Virus record (IMG/VR): IMGVR_UViG_3300012931_000015
Coordinates: 99,579-163,578 of that record
DNA length: 64,000 nt
Reading direction: 5' to 3' (one strand)
Origin: a virus
Of the stretch, positions 22,564 to 30,970 are shown piece by piece. Position 1 is the stretch's first letter. Each line of letters begins with the position of its first letter. The notes under the pieces were generated by a model. That model had not been told where the DNA came from. It saw only the letters and a list, made by a program, of their open reading frames with translations, and searched no databases. A program made the translations under genes and the position numbers.

Positions 22564-23337
22564 TCATATAACATATTTCCAAGAAAACCCAAAAATACAT
22601 TTATTTTCTTTAATTGATTTATAAACTCTTCTATAATATTTCTTGTTTCCATATATTTTTTCTGCTCCATAAGCTTGGCAATCAAAAATTTCATTAGTTT
22701 CTAAACATAGAACTTTTTTAGACATTGGATTATTTGCACCGGTATGTTTTCCTTTTTGAGATTTACTCATTTTTTCTAAAACATATTTACTTCGTTTTTT
22801 TCCTCTATTAGCAATTCCTATTTTTTTAGCGTGCTCTTCATTTCTAATAGTATTTCTTATAGTTTCGTGTGCATTCAATAGACCCATTTTCATTCGTAAT
22901 ATTGAAACATCATTCATATTATCATAACCAATTTTTAATTTTCTTTTACGATCCTCACTAAGCTTTTTACCAAACATAGGACTTTTTTCTCCTATTCTCT
23001 TTGAATTATTCTTACTTAATTTATTTCGTATTTCTTTCATTTCTTCTTCTGTTTTTCCTAAAAAAGTATTACCTCCATCTCCACCACTAGCAATATTATA
23101 ACCTATATTTCTATTTGTAGCATTAAGCTCTTTAATCCAGAATTTTTCTAATTCATTTAATATATTATTATCTACTATATTATCTTCTAATATTTCTTTT
23201 TTAAAATTTTCTTTACCATATTTTTTAATAGCTTTATTAATATTAATACCAGACCCAAAATAATCAGGATTACAACAAGAGTCTTTACCAACATAAATTT
23301 TATTATTTATTAAATTTATTATTTTATAAATTTGCAT
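22564..23337 (-). CDS. GIY-YIG homing endonuclease (NUMOD3-type tail)
   Basis: A 257-residue protein with the N-terminal GIY-YIG nuclease fold: QIYKIINLINNKIYVGKDS, then an F-G-S-G turn and KEILEDNIVDNNILNELE. The C-terminal two thirds repeats KRxGxxxPMxG... and KKRSKYVLEKMSKSQKGKHT, the NUMOD3 DNA-binding helix repeats. Free-standing enzymes of this type spread by cutting unmodified relatives at a specific site next to their own gene. It lies between the hub-like gene and the DUF5662-like gene. Confidence 0.85.
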   Translation of the reverse strand: MQIYKIINLINNKIYVGKDSCCNPDYFGSGININKAIKKYGKENFKKEILEDNIVDNNILNELEKFWIKELNATNRNIGYNIASGGDGGNTFLGKTEEEMKEIRNKLSKNNSKRIGEKSPMFGKKLSEDRKRKLKIGYDNMNDVSILRMKMGLLNAHETIRNTIRNEEHAKKIGIANRGKKRSKYVLEKMSKSQKGKHTGANNPMSKKVLCLETNEIFDCQAYGAEKIYGNKKYYRRVYKSIKENKCIFGFSWKYVI

Positions 23338-23341
23338 AATT

Positions 23342-24007
23342 TTACCATATTTTTTCCAATATAGATATAATCAATATTATTTGTTTTTCAGAAAACTTCC
23401 AACGAATCCCATTCACTTTTGAAAACCATTCAAAAGGTGTATTATGTCTCTCCTCACTCATTGAGCAAAAATCTGCACACATTTCAGCAACATAAATATC
23501 AGGCATCTTGGTAGCATCTATCATTCCATTAGGAATAGTAGTTCCATCACGACTATTAATATCTAAAATATTTTCTTTTCTATCTTGCCAATACTCCGGG
23601 TGGTGTGGGCTATTCGTTACGTGGTGCTCCGTTGCTTTATACAAATTTTTTCTAATATCATCTGAAATATCAAACTTAATTTTATTATCGTTGCAATAGT
23701 AATCCCAAGTAATAATTATATAAGGTGTTAATTCAGGTTCTTCTAATTTTAATTTATCGTGATACCTTGCATTTTCAATTAAACCTATAAATCTATCACC
23801 AAATTTATCTTGAATAATTCTACAATATTTTTGAACTAAATTTATATGATTGTGTGTTCTTTTATAATACCAATTAGTCATTTCAGGTGTTATAATTTTA
23901 GAAAGGGGATTATCAACTGAAGATACATAAATAATATCATTTTCTTTTAAATCAATATTATCTAATCGTATATTTTCTTTTATCTTTAATTTATAAAGTT
24001 TTTTCAT
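23342..24007 (-). CDS. DUF5662-like protein with N-terminal module
   Basis: A 221-residue protein. Residues 1-30 form the shared module (MKKLYKLKIKENIRLDNIDL, then KENDIIYVSS). The rest has the DUF5662 pattern: H-I-N-x-V, ARYHDKLKLEEPELTPYI, a THHVTNSPHHPEYW-like His-rich loop (TEHHVTNSPHHPEYW) and AEMCADFCSMSEERHNTPFEW. The His/Asp arrangement suggests a metal-dependent hydrolase, similar to HD-type proteins, though unproven. I start at the Met giving MKKLYK, since the earlier start overlaps the previous gene. Confidence 0.75.
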   Translation of the reverse strand: MKKLYKLKIKENIRLDNIDLKENDIIYVSSVDNPLSKIITPEMTNWYYKRTHNHINLVQKYCRIIQDKFGDRFIGLIENARYHDKLKLEEPELTPYIIITWDYYCNDNKIKFDISDDIRKNLYKATEHHVTNSPHHPEYWQDRKENILDINSRDGTTIPNGMIDATKMPDIYVAEMCADFCSMSEERHNTPFEWFSKVNGIRWKFSEKQIILIISILEKIW

Positions 24008-24008
24008 T

Positions 24009-24437
24009 TTATAATATTCCAAATTCTCTTATACTTATCCATTTAGAAGTAGTTTTTTCTTTCCCATCATACACATCAAAGTATTTTATTACTTTATTAT
24101 TAATTTCTAAAACATTACAATAGTGTCCTGTATTCAAATAAGGGACTTGAATTGCTAAAAAATTATTTCCTCTTGGCATAGGAATTTGAGGGGATAAATA
24201 TTTTATCATAGAATATCCGGTAGCTTTCTGAAAAGCATTCCAAACAATATAACCATTATCAAAGCAACCACTTTTTTTAAGAAACTCTGCAAAAGTTTGA
24301 GGTGTATAATTGAATCCTTTATTATTAAGCTCATTAGTAATAGTTGTTAATAAACAACCATAAACGCCAATTGAAGTTCCTTTATCATACTCATAATTTT
24401 TCCATAGGGGGTCTGACTGTAAATATCTTGTTATCAT
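24009..24437 (-). CDS. Peptidase C39-like protein
   Basis: A 142-residue protein. YLQSDPLWKNYEYDKGTSIG plus VYGCLLTTITNELN fits the N-terminal Cys site of peptidase C39/NlpC-like folds (nucleophile Cys in G-C-[LS]-x-[TS]), and NTGHYCNVLEINN supplies the His, with Asp in YFDVYDGKE. Such folds act as cell-wall or peptide-processing hydrolases; in phages they may be in the tail or used for lysis. There is no signal peptide. It is four bases from the DUF5662 start. Confidence 0.65.
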   Translation of the reverse strand: MITRYLQSDPLWKNYEYDKGTSIGVYGCLLTTITNELNNKGFNYTPQTFAEFLKKSGCFDNGYIVWNAFQKATGYSMIKYLSPQIPMPRGNNFLAIQVPYLNTGHYCNVLEINNKVIKYFDVYDGKEKTTSKWISIREFGIL

Positions 24438-24457
24438 ATATTTTTCCTTTTATTTTT

Positions 24458-24637
24458 TTACCATTTGAACATTATACAATGTATTACAAAAGCAACAAAA
24501 CTAAAACCAAATACATAAAACATCCACGGATAAATACTACCATCAATTGTCTTTTTAATGCTCAAATACAAATAAATTGCTGTTGAAAGCATTATACCAC
24601 CAAACAACACTCTTACTAAGAAAGAAAGAATTTCCAT
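24458..24637 (-). CDS. Small membrane protein (59 aa)
   Basis: Starts MEILSFLVRVLFGGIMLSTA, with a short polar loop (IKKTIDGSIYP) and a second hydrophobic helix. Two membrane segments, holin-like in size but without further support. Preceded by a weak AGGTAAAATAAAG site. It lies next to the C39-like gene, which makes a lysis role conceivable. Confidence 0.5.
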   Translation of the reverse strand: MEILSFLVRVLFGGIMLSTAIYLYLSIKKTIDGSIYPWMFYVFGFSFVAFVIHCIMFKW

Positions 24638-24662
24638 AACTTTATTTTACCTCTTTTATACT

Positions 24663-25019
24663 TTAATTTATTTCTTCATAAGTTTCTTTAAAAATATCTG
24701 GTTTACAAGGATAAAATTCTCCGGCTATACCTTTAATTATATAATCTCCAATAGAAGCTAAATGATTCCCTTCCAAAGTAAATATTTTCAACCCGTTTTC
24801 TTTCACAACCTGTTCATAATCTTTCCATGACCATTTTTTTGCAGAATCATGTAAACCTGTAAAAGCAATAATTTCTTTTAAATTATCACCTTTCCAAATA
24901 ATAAACTCTACCTTAACAGGTTTTTTTACAGCTTTGCCTATTTTAATACTACTACAAAACATTTCAATGCCTCTACAGTAGTAATAGGCGGAACAATTTT
25001 TACATTCATAATTAATCAT
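24663..25019 (-). CDS. Conserved phage protein with IKGIAGEFYPCKPDIF motif
   Basis: A 118-residue protein. An N-terminal Cys cluster (CKNCSAYYYCRGIEMFC) precedes the common phage domain VEFIIWKGDNLKEIIAFTG, then FTLEGNHLASIGDYIIKG and GEFYPCKPDIFKETYE. The latter domain is widespread in phages and unassigned; the N-terminal Cys pair is an addition not usually present. Function unknown. Confidence 0.7.
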   Translation of the reverse strand: MINYECKNCSAYYYCRGIEMFCSSIKIGKAVKKPVKVEFIIWKGDNLKEIIAFTGLHDSAKKWSWKDYEQVVKENGLKIFTLEGNHLASIGDYIIKGIAGEFYPCKPDIFKETYEEIN

Positions 25020-25037
25020 TTTTATATCCTTTATATT

Positions 25038-25502
25038 TTATTCTACACCAAAAATGAATTTTATTCCTTTTGTTGCCAAAGCTTTTTGACCTTCTGAATT
25101 ATCCTTTGAAGATATACGCATCGTGTCAAATTGATCTGGTTCTAACTGTCTAAACCTGTGGTAGTTATCAGTAGTATCTACTTTTCCATATTTATATCCA
25201 TGATCTTTAAGCCAAGCTTTACTTTCACCCACACTAAATTTGTTGACATCAAATAAAATTGATTGAACTTCAGAAGCCTCTTTTAACTTCATTTCAACAT
25301 ATAATACATCGCCTTTCTTCAATGTCAAGCTTTTTTCTAAAAAAATATCTCTATCTGCTATAAGTTTTACTAACTTTTTACTTTCTATCATGCCATCTAT
25401 AACATCTTTTTTCTTCTTTTCTGTGCCTTGATTTTCTGGAACATCCACTGACCCTGTAATATCGCTTGAAACTTCTAATTCATTTAAGTTTTTATTTTTC
25501 AT
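25038..25502 (-). CDS. Module-bearing putative virion protein
   Basis: A 154-residue protein. I use the ATG at 25502 (MKNKNLNELEVSSDITGS) because an upstream start would overlap the HNH gene. Residues 41-75 carry the shared module (KKLVKLIADRD... LTLKKGDVLYVEM), then KLKE|ASEVQ, a gp21-type cleavage match. The C-terminal WLKDHGYKYGKVDTTDNYHR is a domain I recall from phage capsid-associated proteins. The opening ELEVSSDI is repeated in the protein at the right end of this window. Confidence 0.6.
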   Translation of the reverse strand: MKNKNLNELEVSSDITGSVDVPENQGTEKKKKDVIDGMIESKKLVKLIADRDIFLEKSLTLKKGDVLYVEMKLKEASEVQSILFDVNKFSVGESKAWLKDHGYKYGKVDTTDNYHRFRQLEPDQFDTMRISSKDNSEGQKALATKGIKFIFGVE

Positions 25503-25515
25503 AACTTTATAGTCC

Positions 25516-26460
25516 TTATTTATTATTTTGGTTAAAAATGTAATCAAAAACATTAGCAGATATTTTTTCTGGTAGAATATCATACAAATTATATTCTAAG
25601 ACAAAATTCCAATCTAGTTTATCTAGTTTTTCTAAATTTTCTTTTTTAGGTATTAGTCTTAGATTCTTTAAAGACCAACAATTTTTAAAGTCTAAATCAT
25701 TCATAGAAGTATATTCGTATTTTGAATGAGGAATAATATGATCCACGTGCAAAACATCTTTTTTAAGAAAATCATCAACAGTATAACCATAAGGAAGAGT
25801 AGATAATAGATGATTAATTAATTCTTCGGGTGTATAAGACAGAGCTTCAAAAGTTGGTTTTTCTTTTGATTTACCTTTTAGTGCATCTCTTATATTTTTG
25901 GAAGTTCTTCGCTTAATTTTAAACACTAAATCTTCTTTATATTTCTCATTTCTTCGCTTATTGTTTCTTTTATTAACCTCTTTTCTATTTTTCTTTTTAT
26001 ATTCTTTACTTTTTTCTATAAGTTCTTTTCTATTTTTTTGATAATATTTCTGTCTGTATTCTTTTTCTTTTTCTTGAGTTTCTGGACTTTGCCTGTATTT
26101 TCTTTTTCTTTGCAAAATAATTTCTCTATTTTCTTCATAATATTGTTTTGACTTTTCTTTATTATTTTTATGATACTCTCTATCTCTTTCATTTAATTTT
26201 TCTTTGTTTTTTTCTCTATACTGTTTTGCATAATTAAGTTTTTTATCTCTATTATTCTTATAATATTCTTTTTGTTTTTCTGATATTTTATTTTTATTTT
26301 TGTTATAAGATTCTTTTTTCTTTTGTTTTACTTTATCATTATTTTCTAATCTATATTTTTTATTATATTCTTTTGCCCATGCTTTAAGTTTTTCTTTATT
26401 TTTTTCCTTATATTTTTTTTGGGATTCTTTTCTTTTAATTTTTCTTTCTTCTTCTGTCAT
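25516..26460 (-). CDS. HNH homing endonuclease with Lys-rich repeat tail
   Basis: A 314-residue protein. The C-terminal third has the HNH motif: HVDHIIPHSKYEY, then DLDFKNCWSLKNLRLIPKKEN, the classic D-H ... N ... N core. The N-terminal 180 residues are a very basic, repetitive region with many copies of a YKEKNKEKL-like unit (about 11 residues), probably a DNA-contacting arm. It stops 13 bases before the module-bearing gene. Confidence 0.85.
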   Translation of the reverse strand: MTEEERKIKRKESQKKYKEKNKEKLKAWAKEYNKKYRLENNDKVKQKKKESYNKNKNKISEKQKEYYKNNRDKKLNYAKQYREKNKEKLNERDREYHKNNKEKSKQYYEENREIILQRKRKYRQSPETQEKEKEYRQKYYQKNRKELIEKSKEYKKKNRKEVNKRNNKRRNEKYKEDLVFKIKRRTSKNIRDALKGKSKEKPTFEALSYTPEELINHLLSTLPYGYTVDDFLKKDVLHVDHIIPHSKYEYTSMNDLDFKNCWSLKNLRLIPKKENLEKLDKLDWNFVLEYNLYDILPEKISANVFDYIFNQNNK

Positions 26461-26471
26461 ATATTTTCTCT

Positions 26472-26975
26472 TTAAGGAATTTGAAGAGCACCATATCCAT
26501 TTAAAGGAAACATTGGAAAAATTTCACTGACACTGAAATGCGCTGAAATTAATAATGTATCATCCCCACTATAATCTAAACTTAATGTGTCTCTACCCAT
26601 ATAACGAAGTCCCGTGAATCGAAAAGAAATAGTTGGTATTCCTATATCAAGGTCATCCATCATTAAAATTGCTGTTTGCTTTGCCAGTCTCTGGTTATCA
26701 CGAAACACTTTTGTCTCAAAATTCCATGAAAGGGCTTCCAGTGTCCCCAAAAACATCTGAATAGTTCCAAGTGTATCTTCTATAAATGTAATTGTTATAT
26801 CTTCTAAAAATTCAAAACCTGTAATACATTTAGTTTGTTCATCAACAGTAAAATTATAAGTAGGTATGCTACATTGTGTAATATACGGACTTACGAAAGG
26901 AAAGGTTGGAAAAAGCATAACCCATCTATTTTTATTTTGATCTTGAATGCTATATTGTACATCTAAAATATTCAC
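26472..26975 (-). CDS. Putative tail tube-like baseplate protein
   Basis: A 167-residue protein. FLEDITITFIEDTLGTIQMF and IGIPTISFRFTGLRYMGRD followed by LDYSGDDTLLISAHFSVSEI look like the tail-tube fold (gp19/gp48/gp54-type), with strand-rich repeats but little direct signature. It ends the tail gene group and has the TACTAATA motif 34 bases before its ATG. Function by position and fold impression only. Confidence 0.5.
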   Translation of the reverse strand: MNILDVQYSIQDQNKNRWVMLFPTFPFVSPYITQCSIPTYNFTVDEQTKCITGFEFLEDITITFIEDTLGTIQMFLGTLEALSWNFETKVFRDNQRLAKQTAILMMDDLDIGIPTISFRFTGLRYMGRDTLSLDYSGDDTLLISAHFSVSEIFPMFPLNGYGALQIP

Positions 26976-27008
26976 AAAATTATACCTTAAAGTAATTATA
27001 TATACTTT

Positions 27009-27017
27009 TATTAGTAT
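27009..27017 (-). promoter_or_regulatory. TACTAATA motif
   Basis: Minus strand reads GATACTAATAAAAG, 34 bases before the ATG of the tube-like gene at 26975. One of the recurrent motif copies. Confidence 0.4.
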
Positions 27018-27020
27018 CTA

Positions 27021-27062
27021 AAAACAAAAAAACTTCCATCTACAAATAAATATAGACAGAAG
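27021..27062 (-). terminator. Rho-independent terminator
   Basis: Minus strand: CTTCTGTCTA (27062-27053), 10-base loop, TAGATGGAAG (27042-27033), a 10-bp stem counting two G-U pairs, then TTTTTTTGTTTTT. It ends the transcript of the small virion gene at 27109-27387 and lies just before the promoter motif of the next gene. Confidence 0.75.
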
Positions 27063-27108
27063 CTTTTTAAAACATAAAAATACTATTAAACAGAAAACTT
27101 AATCTAAG

Positions 27109-27387
27109 TTAAGCTTTTTCCCAGAAAAGTACCGTTATAATATCACCAGCAGTTAAATTAGCACTACCAGCATCACCAATTGTTATACTACCAGTAGTAG
27201 TAGAAAAACTAGCTGTAAAGCCCGGTATATCAACGCCTGAACGTCTTACCTGCCAGATAAAACTAATATCTGCTATTGTAACATACTCTGTAGGATCATA
27301 TAAATTAATAACGATAGCATTTGCCGAAGCTTCTGCTGAAGTTACTGTGTCCTCAAAAGTAATAATATCTCTATAACTCTTTGCCAT
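27109..27387 (-). CDS. Small virion-type beta protein (92 aa)
   Basis: Starts MAKSYRDIITFEDTVTSAEA and is Ser/Thr/Gly-rich with alternating strands and no charged helices, which is typical of small virion decoration or tail proteins. It has its own terminator downstream and a TACTAATA motif upstream, implying strong separate expression. Exact place in the virion unknown. Confidence 0.65.
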   Translation of the reverse strand: MAKSYRDIITFEDTVTSAEASANAIVINLYDPTEYVTIADISFIWQVRRSGVDIPGFTASFSTTTGSITIGDAGSANLTAGDIITVLFWEKA

Positions 27388-27435
27388 TTTTATTGTTCTC
27401 CTTAAAATTTTAAATTACAGTTTTTCACTTTGTTA

Positions 27436-27444
27436 TATTAGTAA
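27436..27444 (-). promoter_or_regulatory. TACTAATA motif
   Basis: Minus strand TTACTAATA, 49 bases before the ATG at 27387. Confidence 0.4.
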
Positions 27445-27467
27445 TCTATTTTAATAAAAGTTAAAAA

Positions 27468-27683
27468 CTATTTTTCTTTGTTATCCGAAATAACTCTTTT
27501 TAAATCATCAATAGTTCTTTTGAACTTTCTAAAATTAGTTTTGTAATAAGCATCTTTTTCTTCTTTTGTAATGTCAAGTTCAAAAGCAATCTTTCCATTA
27601 ACTGTCTCATCTGATAAAACATAATCTTTTTTTAAAACTACTACACAATAAGCTACTAAATCTAAATCAGTTGTTGTTACCAT
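27468..27683 (-). CDS. DUF5659-like protein (71 aa)
   Basis: Starts MVTTTDLDLVAYCVVVLKK, then a strand (GKIAFELDI) and a helical C-terminus with KRTIDDLKRVI. The T-T-D-L-x-L-[AV]-A ... [FV]-x-F ... helix pattern fits the small DUF5659 family of phage proteins. Function unknown. Confidence 0.55.
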   Translation of the reverse strand: MVTTTDLDLVAYCVVVLKKDYVLSDETVNGKIAFELDITKEEKDAYYKTNFRKFKRTIDDLKRVISDNKEK

Positions 27684-27732
27684 TTTTTATTTTCCTTTTA
27701 TCTATTTATTTTAAATATATAATTTTAATATT

Positions 27733-27996
27733 TTATTTTTTTTGAATTTTTTTTGATAAATCAATAGCTTTATTTAATATATCAATTATATTTTTGTATT
27801 TTCCATTAAAATCTGTTATATTTAATCTCATTATAACATAAGTAAGAGTTTCTATCATTGCTGGTATATCACTATACTTAAACAATTCATCTTCAAGTCT
27901 TGCAATAGTATCATAATTTTCTTTTATTCTTAATTTACTTTCGAGTTTATTTATTTCTTCTTTTATTTTGTTGATTTCTTCTAAAGATTTTTTCAT
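27733..27996 (-). CDS. Coiled-coil protein sharing an EEINKLESKL segment
   Basis: An 87-residue protein. MKKSLEEINKIKEEINKLES followed by KLRIKE|NYDTI is a helical segment that also occurs at the internal start of the 32098-32706 gene. The IKE end again matches [LI]-x-E. I use the ATG at 27996 with AAAAAGGAAAATAAA upstream rather than the earlier start, which overlaps the neighbour. Confidence 0.6.
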   Translation of the reverse strand: MKKSLEEINKIKEEINKLESKLRIKENYDTIARLEDELFKYSDIPAMIETLTYVIMRLNITDFNGKYKNIIDILNKAIDLSKKIQKK

Positions 27997-28015
27997 ATTT
28001 TTATTTTCCTTTTTG

Positions 28016-28519
28016 TTAAATACCTGTTCCACTAAAATCAACCGTAAGCGGAGTATTATCTAAATCATTACTTGCAATACTTATAGTTGCTGTTTTTAAT
28101 CCTGTTGATAATGGTTTAAATCTAATTTTTAGAATCTGAACACCATCAGGTATAGTCTCTTCCTGTAATAGATCACCACTCTTAACAAAAGTAAAATCGG
28201 TTGTATCTCCAGTCATTGTTACTTTATCGGGTGTTCCTGTAAATTTCAATATACCACTACCAGTATTTGATAATTTTAATTCAACAAAGGTTATAGTATT
28301 AACTTCTTTGCTACCAAAAGCATAACTATCGCCATCAATGATATTTTTATTTCCAATTTCTACTGTAAGTTCCGGTACAACACGAACTACATCACCTACA
28401 AATTTACAATATCCTTCTGTACCTTGTTTTGTCTCCCTATAAGCTGCGCAATTCAGTGTGATACATGAAGCCGTATTGAGAAAAGGGCATCTATAAGTAG
28501 CTGCTACTGTATTTAACAT
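28016..28519 (-). CDS. HYDIN-like Ig-domain virion protein with N-terminal Cys cluster
   Basis: A 167-residue protein. The first 36 residues have YRCPFLNTASCITLNCAAYR and a fourth Cys (YC), a C-x7-C-x4-C ... C arrangement like the CPFxxx-C-x4-C metal motif found in phage and bacterial proteins. The rest is an Ig-like domain of the choice-of-anchor D/HYDIN type: LSNTGSGILKFTG ... F-x-F ... IPDGVQILKIRFKPLSTG ... ISIASNDLDNTPLTVDFSGTG. Probably virion surface or tail-tip; unknown. Confidence 0.7.
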   Translation of the reverse strand: MLNTVAATYRCPFLNTASCITLNCAAYRETKQGTEGYCKFVGDVVRVVPELTVEIGNKNIIDGDSYAFGSKEVNTITFVELKLSNTGSGILKFTGTPDKVTMTGDTTDFTFVKSGDLLQEETIPDGVQILKIRFKPLSTGLKTATISIASNDLDNTPLTVDFSGTGI

Positions 28520-28553
28520 TTATTTTTATCTCCTATCATTCTCGATATATAAT

Positions 28554-28562
28554 TATTAGTAT
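28554..28562 (-). promoter_or_regulatory. TACTAATA motif
   Basis: Minus strand ATACTAATA, 35 bases before the Ig-domain gene ATG. Confidence 0.45.
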
Positions 28563-28588
28563 TACTTTCTTCAATATATAAAATATGT

Positions 28589-29338
28589 CTAACCTTCACC
28601 TTCAGTATAATGTCCTAATATAGATATTCTAAAAGTAGTTAAAGAACTTAAATTATCATTAACAGTTGTTTGTATAGCATCATTTTGATTTGGTACTATT
28701 CTTACAACTTGTGATATTCCAAAGATACTTTCTATATTAAAATTAATATCAGTAGCATAAGTTCCACCACCAGCTTTATTGCTATAGGTAACTACACCAC
28801 CATAATTTCTAAAATCAGAATTTTGTTTAAAAATACCCCAATTAAAAACATAATTATCAATAAACCTCATTTCTAACCCACTAGTTATAGCGGTTATTCC
28901 TCCGAATTTACTATCATCTGCTTCTGCACTATGAGTCATCGTTAAAACAAAAGTTGTTAAATCTATAGGTATTGAAAAATTATATAATTGACATCTAAAA
29001 ACAACAGGTGTTGAACTTCCATCCACATTTAAGTCAACTTTACCACGAACAATTTTTGTAGTTGCTACCTCAAAATTACAACAAGAACGTCTATCAACAG
29101 TAATAGCATTAGTAGCCACATTTGTAACTTTAGCTTGAAAGAATCTATTGTTCTGCCATAAAGATACCCAATGATTTGTTGTTATACCATGATCTGCTGA
29201 TACATTTAATATATTAGAATCTTGAGCAAATTGAGAAGTTAGAACAATATCTGTTTTCTCTTCGGTCATTAAAAAATATCGGAAAAAGGGTGTGATTTGA
29301 TTTTGTATATTTACATTTGTTTCTGATAACCAAGACAC
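28589..29338 (-). CDS. Virion protein, tail or baseplate
   Basis: A 249-residue beta-rich protein (MSWLSETNVNIQNQITPFFR, later TDIVLTSQFAQDSNILNVSA). No specific signature, but composition, length and place between virion genes indicate a structural protein. The next gene is 10 bases away, suggesting co-translation. Confidence 0.6.
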   Translation of the reverse strand: MSWLSETNVNIQNQITPFFRYFLMTEEKTDIVLTSQFAQDSNILNVSADHGITTNHWVSLWQNNRFFQAKVTNVATNAITVDRRSCCNFEVATTKIVRGKVDLNVDGSSTPVVFRCQLYNFSIPIDLTTFVLTMTHSAEADDSKFGGITAITSGLEMRFIDNYVFNWGIFKQNSDFRNYGGVVTYSNKAGGGTYATDINFNIESIFGISQVVRIVPNQNDAIQTTVNDNLSSLTTFRISILGHYTEGEG

Positions 29339-29348
29339 TATATTTTCC

Positions 29349-29708
29349 TTACTGTGCTCTTAATAACAATCGTACTGTTCCTGATTCTCTCACAACTCTT
29401 ATAGCTGTACAAGGTGTACTACAATCTTGTGCTGTTACTATTATAGAACCTTTTACCCAATCAACCCATACTATATCAATATTTGCCAAAACATCAGCAA
29501 TTGTGTTTGTACATGTTTGAACTTTTCCAGAACTACTTGTAGCAATTTTTAAAGTTGCGGAAATTAAATGAACATTATCAGGTACAATTATTATATCTCC
29601 CTCTGTACCCGTAGAAATATTTCCTGTATCATATTCATAACCTTCATTATCTTTTTGACCTAATTTATAATTTGTTATGTCAACAGGAGACATATAAACA
29701 ATGGACAT
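29349..29708 (-). CDS. Small virion protein (119 aa)
   Basis: Starts MSIVYMSPVDITNYKLGQKD and is strand-rich (DIIIVPDNVHLISATLKIAT). There are four Cys in the second half, two close together (CSTPC). Small virion subunit by context; family not recognised. Confidence 0.6.
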   Translation of the reverse strand: MSIVYMSPVDITNYKLGQKDNEGYEYDTGNISTGTEGDIIIVPDNVHLISATLKIATSSSGKVQTCTNTIADVLANIDIVWVDWVKGSIIVTAQDCSTPCTAIRVVRESGTVRLLLRAQ

Positions 29709-29716
29709 GGTATATT

Positions 29717-30367
29717 TTAAACCTCTTCGCCTAATATTGCAACATCAACTTCCACATCAGTTGTTGAATTAGTTCCAATCTCAATACTATAAATATTATC
29801 TTCAAAACCTGTTGCCGGACTATAAACAAATATATCTTTTACCAGTAATATAACAGGTGAATCACTATTTAAATAAGTATAGTTTATTGTAATATCTTCA
29901 TTTAAATCGGGCGCACTTGAAAAGTTTAATGCTATTGCACTTGTATCATAATCTATCGTACCAAGTAATCCTGTACCACTTATAACACCTAAACCGTCAT
30001 CTGTTGCTGTATAACTTACACCATTTATTGTATAACCGATTGTAACACTTGATTCCTGAATTGAATCATAAGCTAGAGTATCACTAAAACTTATAGAACT
30101 ACCATCACCTGTTGCAAATACTTCACCTGTTATATCATTATAAACAGTCATTCTAATTTTAAACTCTGATTCATCAACAGGAGCATTAAAGATAATAAAC
30201 TTTAAATTACTAACAGTAGAAAAATCAACATTTTTCCATCCATCAGTAGATTTAATTTGATATTTTTTTTCTGTTTTAGAATCTATTGTTGTTCTAATAG
30301 TTTTATCTATTTCGGTTATTACATTAATTCCTTCAACGGAAAGTGAAAATGTGGTATTGTATGACAT
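29717..30367 (-). CDS. Virion protein with inserted GDGSS Ig-like domain
   Basis: A 216-residue protein. Residues 85-165 form the GDGSSISFSDTLAYDSIQE-type domain, with IDYDTSAIALNFSSAPDLNE later, matching a beta-sandwich inserted into many phage structural proteins (G-D-G-S-[TS]-x-x-F ... [ST]-x-x-[LV]-x-F-x-x-A-P-x-x-G/N-x-x-I-x-[VI]-x-Y). The same domain is in the sheath and capsid proteins here. Probably a tail subunit. Confidence 0.6.
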   Translation of the reverse strand: MSYNTTFSLSVEGINVITEIDKTIRTTIDSKTEKKYQIKSTDGWKNVDFSTVSNLKFIIFNAPVDESEFKIRMTVYNDITGEVFATGDGSSISFSDTLAYDSIQESSVTIGYTINGVSYTATDDGLGVISGTGLLGTIDYDTSAIALNFSSAPDLNEDITINYTYLNSDSPVILLVKDIFVYSPATGFEDNIYSIEIGTNSTTDVEVDVAILGEEV

Positions 30368-30377
30368 TCATTATTCC

Positions 30378-30965
30378 TTAGTCAAATTCTTCATCATTAA
30401 ACTTATCTGCTAATTCTTGCCAATTAACTTTATTTAATTCACTAGGGCTATCCATGTCAGGTGAACCTTTTGGGTAAAATTTCATAAACCATTTCTTTAT
30501 GCTATTTTTATCCCAAGATTTAATTTTCTTCTGCATAGCAACTCTGTCTTTATATATTTTTTCTTCATTATCAGCCCATAAAGCCATATTCCAAGTTTCC
30601 CAATTTGTCCAACCATTATATGATTCTTTCAAATTATTTTTAACAGGAATATAAACTATATCACCCTTTTCAAGTTCTATGTTTTCAATTATTTTATTTT
30701 TTGTGATTATTTTTTTAACTAATTTCATTTCTTCCACTTTCATACTCGCAATTCCTTCTATATATTTTTCTTTATTTTTAAAAAATTCATATTCTTCTTC
30801 ACTAGCAAAACCACCCCAAATATCTATATCCATATTAGGATTTTCTTTTTGAAAGACCGAAGCAATAGCATATATATCTTGCTGTGTAACTGCCCCTTTA
30901 AATAGTATTTTTTTATTTGGAGCATCACAAATAGCATAAAATTGAAATTCTTCTTTCAGTTTCAT
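30378..30965 (-). CDS. Module-bearing protein with GWxNxETWN domain
   Basis: A 195-residue protein. Residues 1-75 are a small alpha/beta domain (FYAICDAPNKKILFKG ...). Residues 80-113 are the shared module (MKLVKKIITKNKIIENIELE, then KGDIVYIPVKN), followed by LKE|SYNGWTNWETWNMALWA. The last is a GW-x-N-[WY]-ETWN motif of a small domain common in phages. An internal start with GAAGGA before MKVEEMKL is possible, giving a separate module protein. Between tail genes by position. Confidence 0.6.
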   Translation of the reverse strand: MKLKEEFQFYAICDAPNKKILFKGAVTQQDIYAIASVFQKENPNMDIDIWGGFASEEEYEFFKNKEKYIEGIASMKVEEMKLVKKIITKNKIIENIELEKGDIVYIPVKNNLKESYNGWTNWETWNMALWADNEEKIYKDRVAMQKKIKSWDKNSIKKWFMKFYPKGSPDMDSPSELNKVNWQELADKFNDEEFD

Positions 30966-30970
30966 TTATT

